Source: Thiotrichaceae bacterium (GTDB lineage: Bacteria > Pseudomonadota > Gammaproteobacteria > Thiotrichales > Thiotrichaceae). Taken from it: a stretch of DNA of 47,367 nucleotides. The notes under the pieces were generated by a model. It was not told where the DNA came from, ran no database searches, and saw nothing but the letters and a program-made list of their open reading frames with translations. This document shows, one piece after another, positions 32,419 through 41,300 of the stretch (within the stretch, counting starts at the first letter, position 1; every line of letters begins with the position of its first letter). Location: NCBI GenBank assembly GCA_026989145.1, contig JALSJU010000096.1, positions 1-47,367 on the forward strand, given 5' to 3'. The translations under genes and the position numbers were made by a program.

Positions 32419-32730
32419 ATGACTAAAAACACCATTCCCGTCAGCGTTCATGTGATGGGCAAAGAATATAAAATTTCTTGTCCCGAAGGTGAACACGATT
32501 CATTACTTGCCTCAGCTAAACACGTTGACGATAGTATGAAAAAAATCCGTGCGGGGGGCAAAGCATTAGGAGCGGAGAGAATCGCCGTTATGGCAGCTAT
32601 AAATATTGCTAGCGAGATGCTACGTGGATCGTACATCAATAGTGAAAGTGATGCACTCTCTTCGGAAATTGATACTTTACAAGCGACGTTGGATGAAAAG
32701 TTAAAAAAACTTCAAAGCTCAGGTGATTGA
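32419..32730 (+). CDS. zapA: Cell division protein ZapA
   Basis: A 103-aa protein with the ZapA N-terminal domain (VSVHVMGKEYKISCPEGEHDSLLASAKHVDDSMKKIR) and a C-terminal coiled coil; it bundles FtsZ filaments. An AAAGGA site precedes the ATG. In most gammaproteobacteria the 6S RNA gene and a 5-formyltetrahydrofolate cyclo-ligase gene follow zapA. Here a capsule gene follows after 86 bases, and the 6S gene is about 15 kb away. CCTGA-TT-TCAGG (32761-32772) is a small palindrome in the gap. Confidence 0.93.
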   Translation: MTKNTIPVSVHVMGKEYKISCPEGEHDSLLASAKHVDDSMKKIRAGGKALGAERIAVMAAINIASEMLRGSYINSESDALSSEIDTLQATLDEKLKKLQSSGD

Positions 32731-32816
32731 AATACCACCTAAGCTATGCATAAAAAACATCCTGATTTCAGGTCACCACTGAATCCGGTTAAATAATAAA
32801 AAAACAAGGGGTCGCT

Positions 32817-34400
32817 ATGCGAATTTTTCTCATCATAATTTTAGCTACACTAACTTACCCAAATATTCTCGCTGCAAAACCTTGGCTAGAACCTGGCGAC
32901 ATGCGATTACGCCACAACTTACAGGTTTTATCCGATGCTGGCTATTTAAAATCTCCCCTCACCACATGGCCACTGGCTAGCGAAGATATTGATGATTTAC
33001 TCAGGCAGCCCGTCGCACGTGAAGTGTTAAAACCTGCCGTAAAAGCCGCATTAAAATACGTTAACTCAATTGTCAAGAAAAAAACCAACTACACAAATTT
33101 AAGCGTGGGCGGAAAGATCCACAGCAAAGCACTGTTAATTAGAGATTTTTCAAGTGACGGTCGTGAAAAATACCTCAACTGGGTGGCTGGCTCTTGGGGC
33201 AAGAAAAATATTGATGCGCGACTTAAAATAACTGCCGCAAGACAGGCGCGAATCCAACGCTATTTATTTTCTGATCATAACCGTAATGAAGCAACTAGTA
33301 CTGCCGATGATAATTTTGCTGAAATTATTAATACCAACTCCAATGTTATCCACCCCAATGACTCCCCTATTCGACTTGATGAGTCATACCTCTCAGGTGA
33401 ACTAGGCAACTGGAAAATTACCGCAGGCACGCAATCCCGTTGGTGGGGGCCTGCCTGGGATGGCTCTTTTATACTCTCCAATAATGCCCGCCCTATTCCT
33501 GCTATTTCACTACAAAACATTCATTCTAAAGCCTTTGAAAGCAAATTATTCAACTGGATTGGACCAAACAACTTTCATATGTTTGTAGGCTTACTTGAAA
33601 AAGACAGATATGTATCCAAGCCCAAACTCATAGGCTTTCGCTATAACTTTAAGCCAAAAATCTTTAAAGATTTCGAGGTTGGTTTAAGCCGCACTTTAGT
33701 TTGGGGCGGCAAAGGCAGTAATGAAAGCCTCTCGGCCCTAACCAAATCGCTCTTTGGTATTAACAAAAACAACTACGGTGACCGGCTCCTCGGTGACAAC
33801 CTTGCGCAAATCGACATGCGCTGGAAGTTACCGCTAAAAAACAGCAATGAATCCTACGCTTTATACGGCCAATATTTAGCCGAAGATACCGGCGACTCTA
33901 TTTTTGGTGGCAATGAAACCTTACAACTAGGCGCATCGGTCACAGGTTACTCAAAAACACTCCAAGGCAGTTGGCGCGGCTACGCAGAATGGGTTGATAC
34001 CAGCTCCGGCATATTTGCAGGAGAAGACAGAAACAACACCACCTACAACCACGACTTCTACTTAGACGGCTACCGCCACCTCGGCACATCAATGGGATAC
34101 GGTATAGACTCAGATAGCACCATGGTGAGCCTAGGAGGTATATTATCTAAAGACAACGGTGACTTCTGGCGAACATGGGTGAAAATTACAGAACTTGATT
34201 TATTAAGAACCCAAGATGGACTCAACCCCATTGCCGACCCCGATGGCAAAAAATGGTCAGCCATTGGCCTAAGCTTGGACAGTCAATTTAATAAACAAAT
34301 ACATTTCAACCTAGGCACTCAATTAATTAGCGAAAATCCGCTAAAAAGCAAACGTAAAACATCGTTAGGAATTTCTACTGGGCTTAAGTATCAGTTTTAA
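32817..34400 (+). CDS. wzi: Capsule assembly Wzi-family outer-membrane protein
   Basis: A 527-aa protein with a signal peptide (about 1-20, IIILATLTYPNILAA) and the Wzi family architecture: an N-terminal helical segment (GDMRLRHNLQVLSDAGYLKSPLTTWP), followed by a beta barrel rich in alternating aromatic strands with the family block AGTQSRWWGPAWDGSFILSNNARPIPA and ending in an aromatic residue (KYQF). Wzi anchors group 1 capsule to the outer surface. It begins the polysaccharide locus. An AAGGGG site precedes the ATG. Confidence 0.88.
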   Translation: MRIFLIIILATLTYPNILAAKPWLEPGDMRLRHNLQVLSDAGYLKSPLTTWPLASEDIDDLLRQPVAREVLKPAVKAALKYVNSIVKKKTNYTNLSVGGKIHSKALLIRDFSSDGREKYLNWVAGSWGKKNIDARLKITAARQARIQRYLFSDHNRNEATSTADDNFAEIINTNSNVIHPNDSPIRLDESYLSGELGNWKITAGTQSRWWGPAWDGSFILSNNARPIPAISLQNIHSKAFESKLFNWIGPNNFHMFVGLLEKDRYVSKPKLIGFRYNFKPKIFKDFEVGLSRTLVWGGKGSNESLSALTKSLFGINKNNYGDRLLGDNLAQIDMRWKLPLKNSNESYALYGQYLAEDTGDSIFGGNETLQLGASVTGYSKTLQGSWRGYAEWVDTSSGIFAGEDRNNTTYNHDFYLDGYRHLGTSMGYGIDSDSTMVSLGGILSKDNGDFWRTWVKITELDLLRTQDGLNPIADPDGKKWSAIGLSLDSQFNKQIHFNLGTQLISENPLKSKRKTSLGISTGLKYQF

Positions 34401-34637
34401 TCCTAATCCCCAGATAGAATCACGAATGAGAGTGCAAGACTTTGGTTTCATAGTTTTAGTTTGTACAGTATATTCGAAAAAATTCCGTTTCACCCGTAGG
34501 TTTAGTGAACTCTACCGCACACGGTTATGCTTAGTACCATCAGACATTCTTGTGATCATGTTCGTAAATCACTCAAAAAGCTTTGAAATGCTCAATGACG
34601 ATACTATTCAGATTCTTGCGTGGTATTATTTTTAAGT

Positions 34638-35624
34638 ATGGAAAATTCAACACCTCAATGGCTTAAATTAATCTTCTTTAGAATCAATCCTAAGGTCAGA
34701 AATGCCCTCTTTTACGCTTTAAGTTTTATCGCTCCCTACTCTACGAAAATGTACTTTGGCTGGGGAAGAAAAAAAACAGGAGAATATGCCTTTCATAAAC
34801 AGAAGAAATATGGAGGAAAACTGATTCGTTTAGAAGACGGTTTCATTCGTTCCGTTGGACTTGGGGTAAACAAGTCACCTTCATTTTCATTGATTGAAGA
34901 TGATATTGGTCTTTACCTTGATGCTACCGCCCCTTCTAAATTAGAAAATATGCTAAATAACTACCCCTTCTCTAGCGAACCTAGTTTAATTGAGACTGCA
35001 GAAAAAGCTATTGCATTGATAAAAGAAAACCATATATCCAAATATAACCATGCCCCAGAACTCAAGAATGACTTTTTCAACAATGCCAATAAAGTTAAAG
35101 TGCTTATCATTGCTCAAACCGCAGGAGATGCCTCTTTGCAGTATGGCTTAGCAAATGAAGCCACTATTGATAAAATGATAAAAGATGCAATTAACGATAA
35201 TCCAAACGCCTCTATTTACCTAAAAATACACCCCGATGTACTTTCGGGTAAAAAGAAATCAAGTATTTCTCTGAAAGACCTACCCAAACAATGTGAGGTG
35301 ATTTCACAAGACATAAACCCAATTTCATTACTAAAAGAAATGGATATTATCTACACCTGTACATCCGGCATGGGAATGGAAGCACTTATTCTGGATAAAA
35401 AAGTCATTTGTTATGGTGTACCATTTTATTCAGGCTGGGGGCTTACGATAGACAAACAAATATGCAAGCGCAGAAAAAGAAAACTGACTAAAGAAGAGTT
35501 ATTTGCAGGAGCTTATATTCTCTATACACAATACTACAACCCCTACAAAAAAAGACCCTCGGATATCATTGATACAATCAACGAAATTATTAAACAAAAG
35601 CTTAACGATCATAACGTGTCGTAA
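34638..35624 (+). CDS. KpsC-like capsule biosynthesis protein (single module)
   Basis: About 328 aa related to the Kdo-transferase modules of KpsC/KpsS: MYFGWGRKKTGEYA, IRLEDGFIRSVGLG, LGLY-type DIGLYLDATAPSKLE, VLIIAQTAGDASLQYG, YLKIHPDVLSGKK, and TSGMGMEALILDKKVICYG. KpsC itself has two such modules (about 675 aa); this has only one. The ATG at 34638 is preferred to a GTG at 34620. Its 3' end overlaps the convergent GT2 gene by 23 bases. Confidence 0.82.
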   Translation: MENSTPQWLKLIFFRINPKVRNALFYALSFIAPYSTKMYFGWGRKKTGEYAFHKQKKYGGKLIRLEDGFIRSVGLGVNKSPSFSLIEDDIGLYLDATAPSKLENMLNNYPFSSEPSLIETAEKAIALIKENHISKYNHAPELKNDFFNNANKVKVLIIAQTAGDASLQYGLANEATIDKMIKDAINDNPNASIYLKIHPDVLSGKKKSSISLKDLPKQCEVISQDINPISLLKEMDIIYTCTSGMGMEALILDKKVICYGVPFYSGWGLTIDKQICKRRKRKLTKEELFAGAYILYTQYYNPYKKRPSDIIDTINEIIKQKLNDHNVS

Positions 35625-36564
35625 ACAAAATTCGATACAAGCTAGCCAACCTAAAAACCACCCCTTCTTTAAAAAAACCTTTCCTCAGTAAAAACAAATA
35701 TAAGGATAATCTACTCCCTTTAAAAGTAAGATAATTACAAAAACCTTGAATTAGCTGATAATCTTCTTCACCCACTGGATATTCTGAAAGCAATTTTTGT
35801 AATGCGATTTCACGATGATCATCCATAAAAGGCAATACTAATTCAGCTCTTTTTTTGAACCAGCTTTTACGGGTTTTTATAATTCTATTATTAGCGCTGT
35901 TATTATCATTATGAATGCGATAACCAACTAGCGGCTTTTGTATTGCCTTTCGTATACCAAAAATCTCATTAACAACTGCAAACCAATAATCGTGATACTT
36001 AAGCCCTTCAGGGAAAGGTAAGGCCTTATCCACCAATATTCGATTCATTAAAATCGTATTACCCATCACGCCACAATGCCCCAGTATATGACTTAATGAT
36101 TTTTCGTTCGGCAAAGTTAATCCTTTCTTTTCAAAAAAAGAGCCATGTATTTGCTCCCCCTTGTCATCAATATAAGACAAGTCAGAATGAACCAATACAG
36201 GAAGGTTCGGCTGTTTCTTTTCGAGATCCATTAAAGCCTCCATACAAAGTTGCAACTTATCTTTATGCCAAATATCATCTTGATCAGATAGAGCGATATA
36301 AGCCGCTGAAGCGCTATTCAGTGCTTGCTCAAAGTTACCTAAAAAGCCTAAATTATTAGTATTTTTATAAAGGACTATATTAGAAAATTTCTGACAAAAA
36401 ACACCCACAATATCACACGTTTGATCTGTAGAACGGTCATCGAAAACCAGAACTTCAAAATTCACATAACTTTGATCCAAAATAGATGTAAGTTGCTCTG
36501 TAATAAACCTCTCACCTTGATAGGTGCATACAATCACTTGAATTAATGGTTCTTCCTTAGTCAT
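35602..36564 (-). CDS. GT2 family glycosyltransferase
   Basis: A 320-aa GT-A-fold enzyme: VIVCTYQGERFITEQLTSILDQ, the nucleotide-binding VFDDRSTDQT, LSDQDDIWHKDKL with the DxD-like metal site, and the acceptor region KYHDYWFAVV. It resembles rhamnosyl- or galactosyltransferases of O-antigen and rhamnan synthesis; the sugar cannot be told. It overlaps the upstream GT2 gene by 8 bases (ATGACTAA), so the two are coupled. Confidence 0.88.
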   Translation of the reverse strand: MTKEEPLIQVIVCTYQGERFITEQLTSILDQSYVNFEVLVFDDRSTDQTCDIVGVFCQKFSNIVLYKNTNNLGFLGNFEQALNSASAAYIALSDQDDIWHKDKLQLCMEALMDLEKKQPNLPVLVHSDLSYIDDKGEQIHGSFFEKKGLTLPNEKSLSHILGHCGVMGNTILMNRILVDKALPFPEGLKYHDYWFAVVNEIFGIRKAIQKPLVGYRIHNDNNSANNRIIKTRKSWFKKRAELVLPFMDDHREIALQKLLSEYPVGEEDYQLIQGFCNYLTFKGSRLSLYLFLLRKGFFKEGVVFRLASLYRILFTTRYDR

Positions 36565-38209
36565 GTTCTATTCTATCCAAGCCTAATGAGAAGTCTTCAC
36601 GTAATAAAGTAAGATTTGGATTATAAGCAGGATCAGAAAAAAGATGCTCTCCCCATTTTTTTACTAAATAATCCGACTCTCTTTTTAACTGCTTTTTTTG
36701 CTCTTTATTACGCTTTTTCCCACGTGATTTTGACTCATGATGAATCAACTCTGCATGGGGTGTAAAAAGATTTCGATAGCCCGCTTCACGCACCTTTAAG
36801 CAAAAATCAACATCATTGTATGCAATCTTTAGATTCTTATCATCAAAGCCCCCAACCTTATTAAAAATTGATTTTTTAACAAGTAAACAAGCAGCAGTTA
36901 CTGCCGACACATTATGCGTTACAACTAATCGGTTAAAGTAGCCTTTACTATTCCCCTCAAATCCTTTGTGCGCGTGAGAGGCATAACCTTTTAAACCTAA
37001 AATAACGCCTGCATGTTGAATCATCCCATCAGGGTAATATAACTTTGCTCCAACACAGCCAATCTCAGAACGTTGCGCATTTGAGGTCATTTCATGCAGC
37101 CAATCATCTTTAATGATTGAAATATCATTATTTAAAAAACAGATAAGCTCCCCTTTCGCCATCTTCACCGCTTGATTATTCATCTCAGAAAAATTAAAGT
37201 CATCCGCATAATGCATAACTAAAACTCTGGCATCATGCTCAAGGTCGGATAAATACTCTAACACTTCTAAATCACGACTATTATTATCTATAATAATAAC
37301 TTCAATATTCTTGTATGCCGTATCCTCAAGCACCCCCTCAACACACGGTTTCAACAAATCTAAGCTATCTTTAGTAGGGATGATAATACTAACTAATGGT
37401 ACTGGCTCAGCAAGGTTATATCGTCGTCTCAGTATTACCTCAGGCTCAATAGGCAAAAGAAAATGAAAAAGAACGTGTGGGATATGCAGAATTTGCTTGC
37501 CCGCTAAGCCCTTAGTAACACGCAAAGCCAGGTCATGGTAAGGCGAGTCAGACTCAGAATTAAACCCTCCCACATCATTAAAACAATCCTTTTGGTAAAC
37601 CACACCTTTTGAAAAATAATTATAATTATCAAGATAATCAGGATTCCAATCTGGTTTAAAGCAAGGGTTATGTCGTTCACCTCTTTCTAGATAATCCTCA
37701 TCAGTGTATATAATTTTAATAGCTGAATACTTACCCCCTTCAGCCGTATTACTCTCATCAATAATACGAGAAATAGATGGCATAAAAAATGGAGAGATTA
37801 AGTCACCCACGTCCAAAAAGGTAACCCAGTCAGACTGAATTGACCTTAGCGCATTATTAATACAAGAGTACTTATTGAGGGTCGCCAATTTTTCTTCATA
37901 GATAACAGTTACAGCAGAAGCCTGTACGCCTAAACTATCAAAGTTGATACCAATATCAGTAACAAGAATCAACTCCCAACTATTAATCTCTTGATTAACA
38001 ATAGAATCAATCGTTTGTTTTAATAATGAGATTGAAGCCTCTTCCACAAACAGGAGAAAGGAAATACAGAAATCCCCCCCCCCATTACCCACTCTCACAA
38101 ACGACTCGCCTTCTATAGACTTTATCCAGGCACTATAAGAAACATCTTTATTATTGCTTAAGCCTAATAATTGTTTAATTTTATTTTTAAAATACAATTG
38201 AATATCCAA
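36557..38209 (-). CDS. Tandem GT2 glycosyltransferase with in-frame poly-G tract
   Basis: A 550-aa protein with two GT-A domains: a degenerate first (about 47-260; SLLKQTIDSIVNQ, VTFLDVGD, IYTDEDYLE) and a complete second (about 270-520; VSIIIPTKDSLDLLKPCVEGVL, VIIIDNNSRD, FLNNDISII, the acceptor HHESKSRGK). It resembles large GT2 enzymes of O-antigen or exopolysaccharide synthesis. Codons 43-46 contain ten consecutive G (38074-38083 as C on the plus strand), just before the first domain. As sequenced the frame is open; a change of one G would truncate the protein at about residue 50. It is divergent from the giant gene at 38319. Confidence 0.87.
   Translation of the reverse strand: MDIQLYFKNKIKQLLGLSNNKDVSYSAWIKSIEGESFVRVGNGGGDFCISFLLFVEEASISLLKQTIDSIVNQEINSWELILVTDIGINFDSLGVQASAVTVIYEEKLATLNKYSCINNALRSIQSDWVTFLDVGDLISPFFMPSISRIIDESNTAEGGKYSAIKIIYTDEDYLERGERHNPCFKPDWNPDYLDNYNYFSKGVVYQKDCFNDVGGFNSESDSPYHDLALRVTKGLAGKQILHIPHVLFHFLLPIEPEVILRRRYNLAEPVPLVSIIIPTKDSLDLLKPCVEGVLEDTAYKNIEVIIIDNNSRDLEVLEYLSDLEHDARVLVMHYADDFNFSEMNNQAVKMAKGELICFLNNDISIIKDDWLHEMTSNAQRSEIGCVGAKLYYPDGMIQHAGVILGLKGYASHAHKGFEGNSKGYFNRLVVTHNVSAVTAACLLVKKSIFNKVGGFDDKNLKIAYNDVDFCLKVREAGYRNLFTPHAELIHHESKSRGKKRNKEQKKQLKRESDYLVKKWGEHLFSDPAYNPNLTLLREDFSLGLDRIEHD
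38074..38083 (-). repeat. G10 homopolymer inside a glycosyltransferase gene (candidate phase-variation tract)
   Basis: Ten G in a row on the coding strand spell part of Asn-Gly-Gly-Gly-Asp near the start of the GT2 gene. Runs of this length slip during replication, switching the gene on and off, as is well known for surface-glycan genes in several pathogens. Other runs in the locus are shorter (G7 at 44267-44273, G6 at 44901-44906). Confidence 0.75.
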
Positions 38210-38318
38210 TAACCAGATTAGAAAAGTTGAGTGATGAACTCATGATTTTATCATTAATAAGCAAGTGTAGGTGTGCTATCCTTTTCAAACACCTTGCGAG
38301 AGAAGTACTAGGAAGCCA

Positions 38319-41300
38319 ATGACACAAAAAACACTGACCCAACTATATGCATCACATACGGGAAAAGTATCCGATAAATGGAGTTCCTACCTTGTAGAGT
38401 ATGATCGCTTATTTAACCCTTATCGTCACAAGCCCATTAACCTACTTGAAATAGGCATTCAAAATGGCGGATCAATTGAAATATGGGCTAAATATTTTGA
38501 AAAAGCACAAACTATAATCGGCTGTGATATAAATCCTGATTGTGAATCTCTCCGATATGATGATCCTCGTATTTCTATCGTTGTAGGCGATGCTAATGCA
38601 ACAAAAACTTATCAAAAAATAACAAAAATAAATACAGGTTTTGATTTAATTATTGATGATGGTTCGCATACATCAGGTGATATAATCCAAACCTTCGATA
38701 AATACTTTCCACAAATAAAAGAAGATGGTTTATTCGTTGCAGAAGATTTACATTGTAGTTATTGGAAAAACTACGAAGGAGGCTTATTCAACCCTCATTC
38801 ATCCATTTCCTTTTTTAAATTACTTGCCGATATTATTAACCACGAGCACTGGGGAGTTGATAAAAAAACCCAACAATTAATCGCTGGCTTTAATAAAAAG
38901 TACCATACAACTCTAACGCCAGAATTACTAGAACAAGTACATTCCATCAAATTTATAAACTCTATTTGCGTGGTAAGAAAACAAGCAACAAATAAAAATA
39001 ATCTTGGCGAACGGTTTATTTCAGGCATGGATGAGTTTATTCAAGAAGGTATCATCTCGCTACATGGTTCAAAATCTTCTACTCCTCCCCAAACAGATAA
39101 TACTTGGTCCGCTAGAAAATACTCCCCTAGCGAGGAACTACCCATAAGACTAAAAGAACTAATTGAGCTAAAACAAAAAATAGAAGTTCAAGTAGACAAG
39201 GAAGAAAGTTTAAACTCTAGGATAGACGATCTAAAAAAAGAGTTGACAGCTTCAAAGAGTGAAATTGAAAAAAAGACACTGAGCTTTGAACAGGCCGAAG
39301 CACTTTCAAAAAGGCTATCTACCGAACTTGATTCGAAATCAGCTAAACTTGACAATGCTAATGCGAAAATTAATCAGCTATTAACGAAAGTTAATCACGC
39401 TGAAGAGATTTTAGAAGAAGTATTAAGTAATAATAATAAATATAAAAAATTAAGAAAAATTCCTAGTAAATTCAGTATTTCATACTTCTTAAATAAAGAA
39501 AAAAGAAGGTTAATTAAGGATAAGCAGGTTATTGCGAAATCTGGTTTATTTTCACCTGCCTACTATTTACTTCACAATTATGATGTATGGAAAGCTGATA
39601 CTAACCCGTTAAATCATTTTTGTAACTTTGGCTGGATCGAAGGACGCGAACCTAGCTCATCTTTTAATTGTGATAGTTATCTAAAGAAAAATAAAGATGT
39701 TGCTAATAGTAAAACTAATCCGTTAGTACACTATATCCGCTATGGAGAAAAAGAAAGAAGACAATTTTCTAGCCAAGCTGTATTCGATTCGAACCAAATC
39801 ATTCAATTTGCTTACCCTAAAAACCATACAAATAAAGCTCATAAATCATCTATTATTAAAATTTTATACGATATAAAAGATGACAATGAATTGTTAAATG
39901 ATGAGGTGATAAAACTATCAAAACAAATTATAAAAACTAGAGCCTTAAAAATTTCAGTTATTATGCCAACATGGGAAAGAGAGAATGTTATCGCTCTCGC
40001 CATTGACTCTGTTTTACAACAAAGCCACCTTCCTCATGAGCTCATTATTTCAGATGATGGAAGCGTCGATAACACAATAAAACTAATTAAGAATAAATAT
40101 AAAAAAGAAATTTCTACAGGACTTATTAAAATAATTTCAAATACACACAACGGTGTTAGTGCCACCCGAAATGCCGCTTTACAAGTTGCTACCGGCGATT
40201 TAATCGCTTACTTGGATAGTGACAATCAATGGAGAAAACACTACCTTTTGTTAATGATAGCCATCTTTAGTGAAGACGATGAAACGAACTGTGCATATTG
40301 TGCACTAGATATTCATAATAACAACTCAAATAAACGAAAAATTTTATTAACTGAATTTGACCGAAGAAGTCTGCTCACTGAGAACTTTATTGATCTAAAT
40401 GTTTTTATGCACCGGTCGTACCTATATACACAGTTTGGCGGTTTTGACACAACACTAAATCGTCTTGTTGACTGGGATTTAATTATCCGCTATACCAAAA
40501 ACTACCCCCCTGCTGTTGTTCCTTTTGTGGGTGTGGATTATTTTCTTGATAATAATAGTTTAAAGAATATTACGACCACTGTTAGCTTGGATGGTATTTT
40601 CTCTAAAATTTATCAAAAGAATTTTTCTGAGAGAGTGAATTTAGGGCTCGAAAAATTAAAGATTGCTTATGTAATATGGGACTTCCCTGCTTTATCACAG
40701 ACATTTGTTATGAATGAGCTAAGGTGGTTGGTACAGCAAGGCTTTGATGTAAAAGTCTATTATTCAACTGACCCAGAAAAAAGTGCAGAGCTTGATTTCA
40801 AAATCAAGTCATATCATGTCACTGATTCAAATCAATTAGCTGAGCTTTTAGTGGCACATGAGAGAAACCTATGCCACAGCCAGTTTGTATACCCAGCAGT
40901 CACATTGCTTACCTACCCTGCTGCAGTAAAAGTAGGCATACCCTTTACTTTTATGCCCCATGCTGTAGATTTATTTCATCACCTAAATAAAAAAAGAAAT
41001 AAAATTAGTGAGATAGTAAGTCACCCTTTATGTTTAAAAGTCTTTGTGTATGGGGATTTTCATAAGCAGTTCTTAATGGATCAAGGAGTTCCTGAAAAAA
41101 AAATAGGGTTTAATTTTCAAGCAGTTAATTTAACTGATTTTAACGTTTCAAAAACGCCTTCTAATAATAAAATAAATTCTCATAGCGAACAAAAAATACA
41201 GAGCGGCTTAGTTATAGCGCGATTCATTGAAAAAAAAGGAATAAAGTACTTAATCGAAGCTGCAAATCTATTAAGAAAGGAAAGTGTAGAATTTAATATC

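Noticed and set aside
34426-34635. A 69-codon open frame between wzi and the KpsC-like gene
   Set aside because: It has no ribosome binding site, its composition is unlike a soluble or membrane protein, it matches no family I know, and it runs up to the start of the next gene. It is more likely the leader of the KpsC-like gene.
38795-39028. Minus-strand frame inside the giant gene
   Set aside because: It lies opposite the conserved methyltransferase coding region and shows no start signal.
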